Source: Bacteroidales bacterium (GTDB lineage Bacteria; Bacteroidota; Bacteroidia; Bacteroidales; VadinHA17). Taken from it: a stretch of 64,000 nucleotides of DNA. Positions 1 to 9,964 of the stretch are shown one piece after another. The notes below the pieces were generated by a model. It was given only the letters and a program-made list of their open reading frames with translations, was not told the DNA's origin and did no database searches. A program made the position numbers and the translations under genes. The DNA is taken from assembly GCA_021738535.1 (NCBI GenBank), contig JAIPBU010000016.1:1-64000 (forward strand). Reading direction: 5' to 3'. Position 1 is the first letter of the stretch. Every line of letters starts with the position of its first letter.

Positions 1-151
1 AAAATTAATTGCTCAATATGTTAACATTATAAACCAGTACGTCAAAGAACTTAATGTTGCTATTTAATTTGAAAAAATATTTAATAAAAAAAATGCATAT
101 TTACTTGTTTAGCCATATTGCTTTATCTCCGGGGGTGGGCGGTCAATAGCA

Positions 152-385
152 TCAGCCTCCTGCAAAGGGTGGCAATAAGGCTACCTCATCACCGTCATTA
201 AGTTTCTCATTACTGCCAGCCAGTTCCTGGTTTACCGAGACCCGGTATTTATAGTTTTTAAATGAGGGGTAGTTCTCTTTAATATACGCGTTGAGCTCAT
301 CAATTGATTTCAATCCCTCTGCCCGGATAGTATCTTTCCCGGCCTCTTCCGCGAGTATACCAAACAATAATATCTTAATATTCAT
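152..385 (-). CDS. moaD: MoaD/ThiS-like small sulfur-carrier protein (molybdopterin synthase small subunit-like)
   Basis: 77 aa beta-grasp-like protein ending in the diglycine tail ...LLPPFAGG typical of MoaD. Confidence 0.8.
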   Translation of the reverse strand: MNIKILLFGILAEEAGKDTIRAEGLKSIDELNAYIKENYPSFKNYKYRVSVNQELAGSNEKLNDGDEVALLPPFAGG

Positions 386-396
386 AACATTTATTT

Positions 397-3177
397 TTAG
401 TGGGCTTCAAGCCAGTTATTTCCGAAGCCATATTCAACAATCAGTGGCACATCAAGCTTGCAGGCTTTCTCCATTTCTTCAACAACAAGGTCCTTCAGTT
501 TGTTTTTGTCTTTTTCTTCCACTTCAAAAATAAGTTCGTCATGCACCTGTAATATCATACCTGCTTTAAGTCCGGATTTGCTTAAGCGCTTATTTACATT
601 GATCATTGCTATCTTAATGATATCAGCTGCCGTACCTTGTATAGGTGCATTGATAGCATTTCTTTCCGCGTTGCTCCTGAGCAATGAATTACGGGACTGT
701 ATATCCCTCAGGTACCTTTTACGACCGAACATAGTAGTAACATAACCATCGCTGCGTCCTTTTTCGATACTCTTATCCATATATTCCTTCACTCCCGGGT
801 AAGAATCAAAATAGCCGTCTATTAATTCTTTTGCCTCGCTCCTGCTTATATTGAGCCTCTGGGAAAGACCATAGGCCGATATCCCGTAAATAATACCGAA
901 GTTTGCTGTTTTAGCCTTTGCCCTCATCTCCCTTTTCACATCCTGCAGATCCACACCGAATATCTTTGCTGCCGTGGCTGAATGTATATCTTGGCCGCTG
1001 ACAAAATCATCCTTCATTCCCTTATCGCCGCTGAGGTGAGCCATAAGCCGTAATTCTATCTGTGAATAATCGGCTGAGAGGAATACATTTCCTTTTCCGG
1101 GAACAAAAGCCTTCCTGATTTTCCTGCCACTTTCATCCCTGATGGGAATATTCTGCAGGTTGGGATTATTTGAACTCAGGCGTCCTGTGGCTGCAATTGC
1201 CTGGTTATATGATGTGTGTATTTTCCCGGTCTTTTTACTTATTAGCTCAGGCAGGGCTTCAACGTAAGTGGAAAGCAATTTTTTAAACCCCCTGTAATCA
1301 AGCACTTTATTTATTATCGGGTGCTTATCGCTTAACCTCTGCAGTACTTCTTCATTGGTTACAAACTGCTTTGTCTTTGTCTTCCTTGCTTTATCGTCAA
1401 GCTTCAGTTTTAAGAAAAGCACATCGCCCAGTTGTTTGGGAGATGCAATATTAAATTCCGTTCCGGCCAGTTCATATATCTCTTTTTCAATTTCTATTAT
1501 TCTCTGGCGCAGTTCCCCGGCATATTCCTTTAAGGAATTTTGATTAAGCTTCACACCGGCTCTTTCCATACCGGCAAGAACCGGGATAAGGGGCATTTCA
1601 ATTTCTTCTGCCAGTTTTAACAGCCCGCCTTCCTTAAGCTGATCATATAACTTTAACTTTAATTGATAAGTTATATCTGCATCTTCCACAGCATATTCCG
1701 TAAGTTTATCTACAGTAACTGACCTCATATTTTTCTGGTTCTTTCCTTTGCGTCCAATCAGTGATTCTATAGACACAGGAGTATAGTCCAGGTATGTTTC
1801 AGCAAGGAAGTCCATATTATGCCTCATATCGGGTTCCAGCAGGTAATGGGCTATCATGGTATCAAAGAGTTTACCCCTGACCTCAACGTTGTAGCCGGCC
1901 AGCACCTGTATATCAAACTTGAGGTTTTGGCCTATTTTGGATATATTTTCGTTTTCAAAAACGGCTTTTAGTTTTTTAAGTTTATCCCCCGCGTTTTCAT
2001 CTTTTTCGAAATAAACCATATAGCCCTTTCGCTTTTCCCATGAGAAAGTTATTGCTATCAGTTCCGATTCAAGGGGGTTAATGGAGTCTGTTTCAGTATC
2101 AAAACAGAATTCTTTCAGTTTGCCAAGTTCGTCAACCAGCTTATCCAGCTGCTCTTCGTTTTCTATCCTCACATAGTCGTGGTCAGTGTTTTCAAGTGTG
2201 CTGTAGCTTTTAGTTGTACCTCCCTGCGGGGGTGCCGTATCAAAAAGTGAACCCTGCAGGGCTTCAGTGCTGCTTTTTCTTTCATCACCACCAGCTGCTG
2301 CATCCAGTTTTTGAGCCATGGTCCTGAACTCGAGTTCATTGAAAATCTTCCTGAGGTTTTCCTTATTCAATTCTTTCCTGAGCATTTGTTCTTCGCTCAG
2401 TTCAAAGGGTACATTTTTCTCGATTGTAACCAGCTTTTTTGAAAACAGTATTTCCTTGCTGTTATTTTCGATAATATCTTTTTGTTTTCCCTTCAGCTTA
2501 TCACTGTTTTCAATAAGATTTTCTACGCTCCCGAATTCAGCTATAAGTTTTTTTGCTGTCTTGGGTCCTATCCCCGGGGCGCCGGGGATATTATCAGCAC
2601 TGTCGCCCATAAGAGCAAGTATATCAATTACCTGTACCGGGTCTTCAATGCTGAATTCCTCGCATATCTCATCAACACCCATTACTTTCGCCGCTCCGCC
2701 CCTGGTAGCGGGTTTGTACATCTTAACGCTATCATTGACCAGCTGGGCATAGTCCTTATCAGAAGTCATCATGTAGGTTTCAAACCCTTTATCTGCTGCC
2801 TGCACTGACATGGTACCAATAAGGTCATCAGCCTCATATCCTTCAGCTTCATACACGGGTATACCGTATGCTTCCAGGATATTCTTTATATATGGAACCG
2901 ATTGTTTTATATCTTCTGGCGTAGCGTCCCTGTTAGCTTTATAATCGCTGTACATCTCGTGCCTGAAGGTTGGTCCCGGGGGGTCAAAAACGACGGCAAT
3001 ATGGCTTGGGCCTTGCTTCTGAAGTATTTCATCCAGTGTAAGCATAAAGCCAAAGATGGCAGATGTATTAAATCCTTTTGAGTTGATCCTGGGGTTTCTT
3101 ATAAAAGCATAATACGACCTGAAGATAAGGGCATATGCGTCCAGTAGAAAAAGTTTCCTGTCTGAGTTGTCGGGCAT
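397..3177 (-). CDS. polA: DNA polymerase I (5' nuclease, 3'-5' exonuclease and polymerase domains)
   Basis: 926 aa; DxETD exo motif (FCFDTETDS), polymerase motifs SADYSQIELRLMAHLS, QVHDELIFEV. Confidence 0.97.
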   Translation of the reverse strand: MPDNSDRKLFLLDAYALIFRSYYAFIRNPRINSKGFNTSAIFGFMLTLDEILQKQGPSHIAVVFDPPGPTFRHEMYSDYKANRDATPEDIKQSVPYIKNILEAYGIPVYEAEGYEADDLIGTMSVQAADKGFETYMMTSDKDYAQLVNDSVKMYKPATRGGAAKVMGVDEICEEFSIEDPVQVIDILALMGDSADNIPGAPGIGPKTAKKLIAEFGSVENLIENSDKLKGKQKDIIENNSKEILFSKKLVTIEKNVPFELSEEQMLRKELNKENLRKIFNELEFRTMAQKLDAAAGGDERKSSTEALQGSLFDTAPPQGGTTKSYSTLENTDHDYVRIENEEQLDKLVDELGKLKEFCFDTETDSINPLESELIAITFSWEKRKGYMVYFEKDENAGDKLKKLKAVFENENISKIGQNLKFDIQVLAGYNVEVRGKLFDTMIAHYLLEPDMRHNMDFLAETYLDYTPVSIESLIGRKGKNQKNMRSVTVDKLTEYAVEDADITYQLKLKLYDQLKEGGLLKLAEEIEMPLIPVLAGMERAGVKLNQNSLKEYAGELRQRIIEIEKEIYELAGTEFNIASPKQLGDVLFLKLKLDDKARKTKTKQFVTNEEVLQRLSDKHPIINKVLDYRGFKKLLSTYVEALPELISKKTGKIHTSYNQAIAATGRLSSNNPNLQNIPIRDESGRKIRKAFVPGKGNVFLSADYSQIELRLMAHLSGDKGMKDDFVSGQDIHSATAAKIFGVDLQDVKREMRAKAKTANFGIIYGISAYGLSQRLNISRSEAKELIDGYFDSYPGVKEYMDKSIEKGRSDGYVTTMFGRKRYLRDIQSRNSLLRSNAERNAINAPIQGTAADIIKIAMINVNKRLSKSGLKAGMILQVHDELIFEVEEKDKNKLKDLVVEEMEKACKLDVPLIVEYGFGNNWLEAH

Positions 3178-3185
3178 AGTATTAA

Positions 3186-3635
3186 TTATTTATTATCGTC
3201 AGCAAACCATTCTGCGTAAGACCTGGCTGTTTCGTACAACCTGAGGCTGTGCAGGCTTGTTTCCGGGGGCAGGTGAGGTATTATTCTATATGCAATATCA
3301 GCAACCATATTCTCGCATGTTGGCTGGTAGCCAACCACTATGACGTTTGAAAACATCTGCTCCATATTCTCCAGTTTAGCCCTGTCCACCATATCACTTA
3401 TAATAACTGAATGATCAAAAACATCCACCACTTCCCTGTTAACGGTTCTTTTAAGGTCGCCAAAATCTATCACCATACCATTTTTCGGATGATCCGAATT
3501 TTTCATCGGCTCCCCTATCAGTGTTACAAACAGTTTATATGAATGACCATGCACGTTCCTGCATGGACCGTCATAGTTCCAGAGGGCATGCGCCGTTTCG
3601 AAGGCAAATTCTTTTGTTACTCTTATTCTTGCCAT
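3186..3635 (-). CDS. queD: 6-pyruvoyl tetrahydropterin synthase / 6-carboxytetrahydropterin synthase family (QueD-like)
   Basis: FETAHALWNYDGPCRNVHGHSYKLFVT and CENMVADIAYRI motifs. Confidence 0.85.
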   Translation of the reverse strand: MARIRVTKEFAFETAHALWNYDGPCRNVHGHSYKLFVTLIGEPMKNSDHPKNGMVIDFGDLKRTVNREVVDVFDHSVIISDMVDRAKLENMEQMFSNVIVVGYQPTCENMVADIAYRIIPHLPPETSLHSLRLYETARSYAEWFADDNK

Positions 3636-3703
3636 AATCTTCTTATGAAATTACAATACAAAAGTAACCATTAAAAAAGATAATTGTTAATTGCAGGACG
3701 TAT

Positions 3704-4537
3704 TCAAATAAGGTTAAGCTTATTCCTGAGCCATGAAGTGAGCAACAGCCACATTTTAGCTGTGGTACCAAGACTGATCCTCTTTGACATCATGGTTTCA
3801 ATGTCTTTTTTGCTGATAATCTTAAAAAGTCTGAAGTAATATTTGTAGGCCAGGTAAACCCCGAAACGGGCTTCCTTTTTGAGACCCCTGATACCGTCCG
3901 GGGAATCCAGGAAGGATTTTTTTATATCTTTTTCGATGCGTTTTTTCATTTCCGGGCTGAATTTTTCGGGTAACAGGCCTGGGAAATAAACCCTTTCTCT
4001 TTCTACCAGGTCGGCATTAATATCCCTGAGGAAATTAACTTTCTGAAATGCTTCACCCAGTTTTTTTGCATACTCTTTGAGCTCCTCAAACTTTTCTTTC
4101 TCATCCTTATAAAAGACCTGAAGGCACATCAGTCCCACCACTTCAGCTGATCCGTAAATATACCGTTCATAGCTTTTTTCATCGTGCCTTGTTGGTTCCA
4201 GGTCCATTAACATACTGTCAAAGAAAGATTGTATAAGGTCTTTCCCTATGCCATATTCATTAACAGCCCACTGGAAAGCGTGGAGAATGGGGTTTGTTGA
4301 CAGTTTACGGCTGATAGCATCATATGTTTCCTGAACATACTGATCAAGCAGTAGTTTCTTATCCTGATCATGGAAGGTATCAACTATTTCGTCAGCAATA
4401 CGGACAAATCCATATATGGCATATACCGGGTCGCGGTATTTCCTGTTCAGCATACTAATTCCTTTTGAGAAGGAAGTGCTGTAGTTATTTGTAAAATCTT
4501 TACTTGCCTGGATGCAGGTCTTTAAGTACAGATCCAT
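3704..4537 (-). CDS. crtB: Phytoene/squalene synthase family (phytoene synthase-like)
   Basis: YSTSFSKGISML, DEIVD and FLRDINADLVERERVYFP motifs; overlaps the upstream crtI by ~38 nt. Confidence 0.9.
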   Translation of the reverse strand: MDLYLKTCIQASKDFTNNYSTSFSKGISMLNRKYRDPVYAIYGFVRIADEIVDTFHDQDKKLLLDQYVQETYDAISRKLSTNPILHAFQWAVNEYGIGKDLIQSFFDSMLMDLEPTRHDEKSYERYIYGSAEVVGLMCLQVFYKDEKEKFEELKEYAKKLGEAFQKVNFLRDINADLVERERVYFPGLLPEKFSPEMKKRIEKDIKKSFLDSPDGIRGLKKEARFGVYLAYKYYFRLFKIISKKDIETMMSKRISLGTTAKMWLLLTSWLRNKLNLI

Positions 4538-6008
4538 ATCGTTTTTCTATTCGTTCACTTACAAGCTTTGAGCTTATTATAGCCATTGGTACGCCCGTGC
4601 CCGGAACTGTTGAAGAACCGGCATAGAAAAGGTTTTCATATTTTTCATCCCTGTTTGATGGCCTGAACCAGCCCATCTGCATCATATTGTGTCCCAGTCC
4701 GAGGCCGCTGCCACGGTAAAGATTAAAACTGTCTTTCCAGTCGACAGGAGACAAAATAGTTTTACTTACAATGCTGTTTTTCAGATCATATCCGGTGCGT
4801 CGCGAGAGGTCATCTATTATTGAATCAGCAATTTCTTCCTTATCAGACCAGTCGGGTTTAAACCTGAGGTCAGGCACGGGGCAGAGGATGTAGAGGCTTT
4901 CATTTCCCTCTGGTGCAGCATCTGTATTCAGCCTGGATACCACGTTTACATAATAATAAGCCTGTTCGAGTGATGCCTGGCTTGTATAAATACTATTAGC
5001 ATATTCTTTAAAATTGCCCCTCAGGAAGTAGTTATGCATTTTCAGTTCCGGTAATTTCTTGTTTATCCCCAGGTACATTGAAAACGGTGCCATTGTCCAC
5101 CTCTTCTTATCCAGCTTTTCCTCACTGAATTTTCTCCTGCCCAGCACCTCTCCCCTGAAAAGCGCAGCATCAGCATTAATAACAAATACACCGGCTGTCC
5201 ATTTTTTACCCTTGCTGTCGATAACAGTTTTTATATCTCTGCCATTCCTTTCAACAGATGTTATATCGGTGTTGTAGTGTATTTTAACGCCGTTTGCCTC
5301 AAGTATTTCTACAAAGCCTTCCACTATCCTGTACATACCGCCGTTTACATTATAATATCCATCATACACAAATTCAGTATATGAAAGCATTGTAAAAACG
5401 GAAGGAGTATCAAAGGGTGTTCCTCCAAGGAAGAAAGAAACCAGCGAGACTATTTCCCTTACATCATTTGAATCAAAATACCTTGACACTTCTTTCCAGA
5501 AGGTTCTGAACAATTTAGGAAGATGTCCCATGGGAACCTTCATTAGTGTTGTTGCATAGTCAGTGAAAGAGTTAAAATTCTTCTTTATTATAAGGCTTTC
5601 GGTATCGTTATACAGTTTAGCTGTTGACTCAAGGTAGGCTTTCATCTTTTCTTTAAAGCCCGGTTCCACTTCTTCGAACTCTTTAGCAAGTTTTTCAAGG
5701 TCTTTATAAATTGTGTACCTTTTACCGGGCTGATCATACCACACTGTATAGAGCGGATCAAGCTCAAGCAGATCGAAGGGCAGTTCAATATCCAGGTCTT
5801 TTGCCAGTTCTTTAAATTCATAGCTCATGCTGAAGAAGGTGGGACCGGTATCAAATTTAAAGCCATCTTTTTCAATCAGGCTCATCCTGCCTCCCGGGAT
5901 ACTGTTTTTCTCAAGTATTTCTACTTCATACCCTCTTCTTACCAGCCTCAGCGCAGTAGATAAACCCGCTATTCCTGAACCCACTACGATTGCTTTCTCT
6001 GCATTCAT
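4500..6008 (-). CDS. crtI: Phytoene desaturase family FAD-dependent oxidoreductase
   Basis: N-terminal Rossmann VVGSGIAGLSTALRLVRRGYEVEILEKNSIPGGRMS; C-terminal YAGSSTVPGTGVPMAIISSKL. Confidence 0.92.
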   Translation of the reverse strand: MNAEKAIVVGSGIAGLSTALRLVRRGYEVEILEKNSIPGGRMSLIEKDGFKFDTGPTFFSMSYEFKELAKDLDIELPFDLLELDPLYTVWYDQPGKRYTIYKDLEKLAKEFEEVEPGFKEKMKAYLESTAKLYNDTESLIIKKNFNSFTDYATTLMKVPMGHLPKLFRTFWKEVSRYFDSNDVREIVSLVSFFLGGTPFDTPSVFTMLSYTEFVYDGYYNVNGGMYRIVEGFVEILEANGVKIHYNTDITSVERNGRDIKTVIDSKGKKWTAGVFVINADAALFRGEVLGRRKFSEEKLDKKRWTMAPFSMYLGINKKLPELKMHNYFLRGNFKEYANSIYTSQASLEQAYYYVNVVSRLNTDAAPEGNESLYILCPVPDLRFKPDWSDKEEIADSIIDDLSRRTGYDLKNSIVSKTILSPVDWKDSFNLYRGSGLGLGHNMMQMGWFRPSNRDEKYENLFYAGSSTVPGTGVPMAIISSKLVSERIEKRYGSVLKDLHPGK

Positions 6009-6068
6009 CTAATTGTTTTTGCTATATTCGGTTCTTAAATATACTATTTTGCCAATAGTTAAAATAAA
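6009..6068. promoter_or_regulatory. Divergent promoter region between crtI and the second carotenoid desaturase
   Basis: 60 bp AT-rich gap between divergently transcribed genes; no exact consensus found. Confidence 0.4.
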
Positions 6069-7565
6069 ATGACATCTAATAATATTACAACAAATATAAT
6101 AGGATCGGGTTTAGGCGGGCTTGCATCTGCCATCAGGCTGGCGAAACAGGGGTACAGGGTACGGGTGTTTGAAAAGAACGGCGGTCCCGGGGGAAAAGTT
6201 AATTCAATCTCAGAAGGCCCTTACCGGTTTGACACCGGACCCTCGCTGCTTACTCTGCCTGAAATGGTTAAGGATCTTCTTGCTGAAGCACCCGGGGATA
6301 TACGCAGGCTTTTTAATCCTCTCCGTCTTGACAGTATATGCAAATATTATTTCGCTGACGGTAAAATATTCAATGCCCCTTCTGATCCGGATGATTTTAT
6401 TGAGTCTTTTTCGAAATTAACGGGAGAAGACAGCGGCAGGATTAAAAAATACCTTGACAGGGTGCATGAGTTATATGAGCTGACCGCCCCGGTATTTATT
6501 TTCGGCAATTTTCACAGGCGGCAGGAGCTGTTCCAGCCGGGCAACCTGAAGGTTCTTTTCAACCTTTACAAGCTGAATCCTTTCTCATCGATGCATGCCT
6601 ATAACCGCAGAAGTTTCAGTAAAAAGAATATTGTTCAGCTATTCGACCGCTATGCTACCTATAACGGATCATCACCCTACAAGGCACCGGCCACCCTCAA
6701 TGTTATTGCCCACCTTGAACATAATATGGGTGCATGGTTCCCTGAGAACGGCATGTTCAGTATCACCGATGCCCTGTACCGTTATGCACGCCACCTGGGT
6801 GTTGAATTTATTTTTGACACTTATGTAAGCAGGATAATGACCGAAGGCAGGGAAGTAAAAGGAATAATTGCCGGCGGTAAAGAGTATAATAGTGATATAG
6901 TTGTAAGCGACAGTGATGTTTTTCACGTTTACGGGAAACTGTTGCCATGCATCAAGGCACCTGCAGGGAGCAGGAAGCAGAACCTGTCATCATCCGCAAT
7001 TATCTATTACTGGGGAATGAACAGTGATGCCTCAGACCTTGAACTGCACAACATATTTTTTGCATCGGACTATAAAAAGGAGTTTAACTGCATCTTCAAA
7101 GAGAAAGATATGCATGATGATCCTACTGTCTATGTATTTATCAGTTCAAAGATCGTTAAGCAGGATGCCCCGGAGGGCAAAAGTAACTGGTTTGTTATGG
7201 TTAATGCTCCACATGACAGCGGCCAGGACTGGAACGAGCTTGTTATGAGGACCAAAAAGAACATATTACTGAAGCTGGGCAAAAGACTTGGCTATGAGGT
7301 AAACGATATGATAGAGCAGGAATTCATTATTGCCCCGCCTGAGCTTGAGAAAAACACTCTTTCAACGGGTGGTGCCCTCTACGGGAACAGCAGTAATTCA
7401 CCCACGGCTGCATTTAACAGGCATGCCAATTTCAGCAGGAAGCTAAAGGGATTGTATTTCACTGGGGGCAGTGTGCATCCCGGTGGAGGCATTCCCCTGT
7501 GCCTGGCATCGGCAAAGATAGTTGAGAGTGAAATATTAAGAGAATACGGCAAAGATGAGCACTGA
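6069..7565 (+). CDS. Second CrtI/CrtD-like carotenoid desaturase/oxidoreductase
   Basis: IIGSGLGGLASAIRLAKQGYRVRVFEKNGGPGGKVNS; FTGGSVHPGGGIPLCLASAKIV; carotenoid gene context. Confidence 0.85.
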   Translation: MTSNNITTNIIGSGLGGLASAIRLAKQGYRVRVFEKNGGPGGKVNSISEGPYRFDTGPSLLTLPEMVKDLLAEAPGDIRRLFNPLRLDSICKYYFADGKIFNAPSDPDDFIESFSKLTGEDSGRIKKYLDRVHELYELTAPVFIFGNFHRRQELFQPGNLKVLFNLYKLNPFSSMHAYNRRSFSKKNIVQLFDRYATYNGSSPYKAPATLNVIAHLEHNMGAWFPENGMFSITDALYRYARHLGVEFIFDTYVSRIMTEGREVKGIIAGGKEYNSDIVVSDSDVFHVYGKLLPCIKAPAGSRKQNLSSSAIIYYWGMNSDASDLELHNIFFASDYKKEFNCIFKEKDMHDDPTVYVFISSKIVKQDAPEGKSNWFVMVNAPHDSGQDWNELVMRTKKNILLKLGKRLGYEVNDMIEQEFIIAPPELEKNTLSTGGALYGNSSNSPTAAFNRHANFSRKLKGLYFTGGSVHPGGGIPLCLASAKIVESEILREYGKDEH

Positions 7566-8226
7566 GAGGAAGAAGCTACTCAAAATACCCGGGCAGGATA
7601 AGATCAGGTCTTTCCTGATGTCATATTACATGATTGGTTTTGCCGGGTTTGTGATCAACCATACATATGATATTTTCAGGCAGCTGATATCTGCATCCAT
7701 ATTGCTGTCGGTAATACTGATGATGCTCTACCACAGGAACTGGAGCAGCAGGTTCCTGGCGGTATCGCTGATAATTTTCGTGTTCGGCTGGGGCATAGAG
7801 TTGATAGGCACAAAAACGGGCTTCCCCTTTGGCAGCTATTCTTATACCCGGTTGCTGGTGCCGCTGCTGGGCGGGGTGCCGCTGATACTCGGCTTAAACT
7901 GGTTCTTCCTTGTCTACTGCACTTTTATTATCAGCTCGTTCATCCCATCGACAAATACAGTGCGTTCACTGGCAGGGGCCCTGATGATGACGGCTTACGA
8001 TCTCCTTCTTGAACCATTTGCAACACATACGGGTATGTGGGAATGGGAGGCAGGAACGATTCCCTTATCAAACTATATCTCATGGTTTGTGATAAGCTTT
8101 ATTTTCCTCAGGCTGATGTATATTAATAAGCCAGAGAAACAGAATAAGACGGGGATTTTTGTTTTTGTTTTTCAGGCGGGATTTTTTGCGGCCCTGGTGC
8201 TTACGTGGAAAATCATGAGCCTATGA
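7555..8226 (+). CDS. Carotenoid biosynthesis membrane protein (CruF / bisanhydrobacterioruberin hydratase-like, DUF422)
   Basis: Polytopic protein with GWGIELIGTKTGFPFGSYSYTRLLVPLLGGVPLILGLNWF and AYDLLLEPFATHTGMWEW. Confidence 0.8.
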   Translation: MSTERKKLLKIPGQDKIRSFLMSYYMIGFAGFVINHTYDIFRQLISASILLSVILMMLYHRNWSSRFLAVSLIIFVFGWGIELIGTKTGFPFGSYSYTRLLVPLLGGVPLILGLNWFFLVYCTFIISSFIPSTNTVRSLAGALMMTAYDLLLEPFATHTGMWEWEAGTIPLSNYISWFVISFIFLRLMYINKPEKQNKTGIFVFVFQAGFFAALVLTWKIMSL

Positions 8227-8837
8227 TATATGCTCGTCATACGCGGATTCACACTGCCTTTTTCAGGTATTATTCGAAGTGGCTGATGAAAAAGAATTTT
8301 GCGGCTGTTAAGTTTGTTGATGATCCCGGGCCAACGGACAGGCCGGTGCTTATTATCGGCAATCATTTCAGCTGGTATGACGGTTTTTTCATGAATTATT
8401 ACAACAGCCTGGTGCTGGGGAAAAAATTTCATGTGATGATGCTGGAGGAGCAACTGAAAGACAGGATGTTCCTTAATAAAACCGGGGCATTTTCAATTAA
8501 GCCTGGCAGTCGTGATGTAATTGAATCGCTGAACTATAGTGCTTCCCTTCTTTCTGATCCGGGAAATATGTTGCTGATGTACCCCGCCGGGGAGATCCAG
8601 TCGGCTTATGTTTCTTCTTTCCGCTTTATGAAAGGTCTTGATAAAATACTTAGCGGTAATGACCCGGAGGTAAGGTTTTATGCCTGCATGGTTGATTACT
8701 TTTCCGAAAGAAAACCATCTGCGTGGATATATTTCCACCTGCCGCCCGGGGAATGCAGGGATACGGAATGCCTGGAGGAAGAGTACAATAAGTTTTACCG
8801 GGCCTGCATTGACAGGCAGAATGAGAACAGGACATGA
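8205..8837 (+). CDS. Lysophospholipid acyltransferase-like (PlsC-fold) protein, probable carotenoid-cluster acyltransferase
   Basis: GNHFSWYDGFFM (HX4D-like motif), LLMYPAGEIQ; overlaps flanking genes of the cluster. Confidence 0.7.
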   Translation: MENHEPMIYARHTRIHTAFFRYYSKWLMKKNFAAVKFVDDPGPTDRPVLIIGNHFSWYDGFFMNYYNSLVLGKKFHVMMLEEQLKDRMFLNKTGAFSIKPGSRDVIESLNYSASLLSDPGNMLLMYPAGEIQSAYVSSFRFMKGLDKILSGNDPEVRFYACMVDYFSERKPSAWIYFHLPPGECRDTECLEEEYNKFYRACIDRQNENRT

Positions 8838-9964
8838 CAAAGGTAATAAGTTATATAGCACTGGTTTTTGCCGGGTTAAGGCTTCTGGTGGCGCTTGTCA
8901 ATTTTTTGTATGATGCCTTCAGGCGCAGGCAGGTGGTTGAAGAGGAAGAGTTTATTTCGGTGCTTATACCTGCGCGGAACGAGGAAGCAAATATTGGCAA
9001 TTTGCTTGACAAGCTGCGCCTGCAGGATTATAAGAACATGGAGATCATTGTGCTGGATGATAATTCTGATGATGCCACGGCATCAGTGGTCAGTGAAAAG
9101 GCCGGTAGTGATGAGCGTGTAAGACTGGTATTTAACGACGAGCTTCCGGGGGGCTGGTCAGGTAAGAATTATGCCTGTTACCGCTTGTCCGCTGAGGCAA
9201 GGGGTAAATACTTTCTTTACCTGGATGCTGATATAAGTATATCCGGGGATATAATCTCCGAGATACTAGACTACATGAAGAAACTGAAGCTTGCGATGGT
9301 ATCTGTCTTCCCGAAGCAACTGATGCACAGCACGGGTGAGAGACTGACTGTCCCCTGCATGAACTGGATACTTCTCAGCCTGCTGCCCCTGCCCATGGTA
9401 CGCCTGAGCAAGAAGCCCTCACTTGCTGCAGCCAACGGCCAGTTTATTATGTTTGATGCCCTGGTATATGCTGAGCTTCGCCCGCATGAGATGGTAAAAA
9501 AATCGCTGGTTGAGGATATTGAGATGATGAGGAGGATAAAAAAGCTTAAGCCCGATAAAAGCAGGAGGCGTTCTCTGAAAAACCGTTACCGCACTGCGGT
9601 ACTGACAGGTGACAGGCGAATAAGCTGCAGGATGTACAGGGATTATAAGGATGCCGTGCACGGGTTCAGCAAGAATGTGCTTCATTTCTTCGGTAACAGT
9701 ATTGCCTGGACTTTGATTTTTCTTTTCCTTTGCGGACCGGTTATTGTTTTTCTTTTTTTGCATTCGCTTGCGTTTGGGCTAATGTTCATTGCAGCCGGTG
9801 TGCTTAACAGGTTATTTATATCATTAACAAGCAGGCAGAATGCACTTTATAACATTTTTCTGGGCCCTGTCCAACAACTCTATTTGTACTACATTGTTTA
9901 TAAAGCCGTAAGAATTAAATTTTCAGGAACATATACATGGAAAGGACGAAAAATAAAAACATAG
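8834..9964 (+). CDS. Glycosyltransferase family 2 (CruC/CrtQ-like)
   Basis: SVLIPARNEEANIGNLLDKLRLQDYKNMEIIVLDDNSDD, YLDADIS, C-terminal TM helices. Confidence 0.82.
   Translation: MTKVISYIALVFAGLRLLVALVNFLYDAFRRRQVVEEEEFISVLIPARNEEANIGNLLDKLRLQDYKNMEIIVLDDNSDDATASVVSEKAGSDERVRLVFNDELPGGWSGKNYACYRLSAEARGKYFLYLDADISISGDIISEILDYMKKLKLAMVSVFPKQLMHSTGERLTVPCMNWILLSLLPLPMVRLSKKPSLAAANGQFIMFDALVYAELRPHEMVKKSLVEDIEMMRRIKKLKPDKSRRRSLKNRYRTAVLTGDRRISCRMYRDYKDAVHGFSKNVLHFFGNSIAWTLIFLFLCGPVIVFLFLHSLAFGLMFIAAGVLNRLFISLTSRQNALYNIFLGPVQQLYLYYIVYKAVRIKFSGTYTWKGRKIKT

Noticed and set aside
3186-3703. PreQ1 riboswitch upstream of the queD-like gene
   Set aside because: Only ~68 bp of AT-rich upstream sequence without recognisable aptamer pairing.
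6595-9763. Numerous antisense/overlapping ORFs in the track (e.g. 6672-6926 minus, 8493-8861 minus, 9419-9763 minus)
   Set aside because: They lie inside confident genes on the opposite strand or another frame and show no recognisable protein features.
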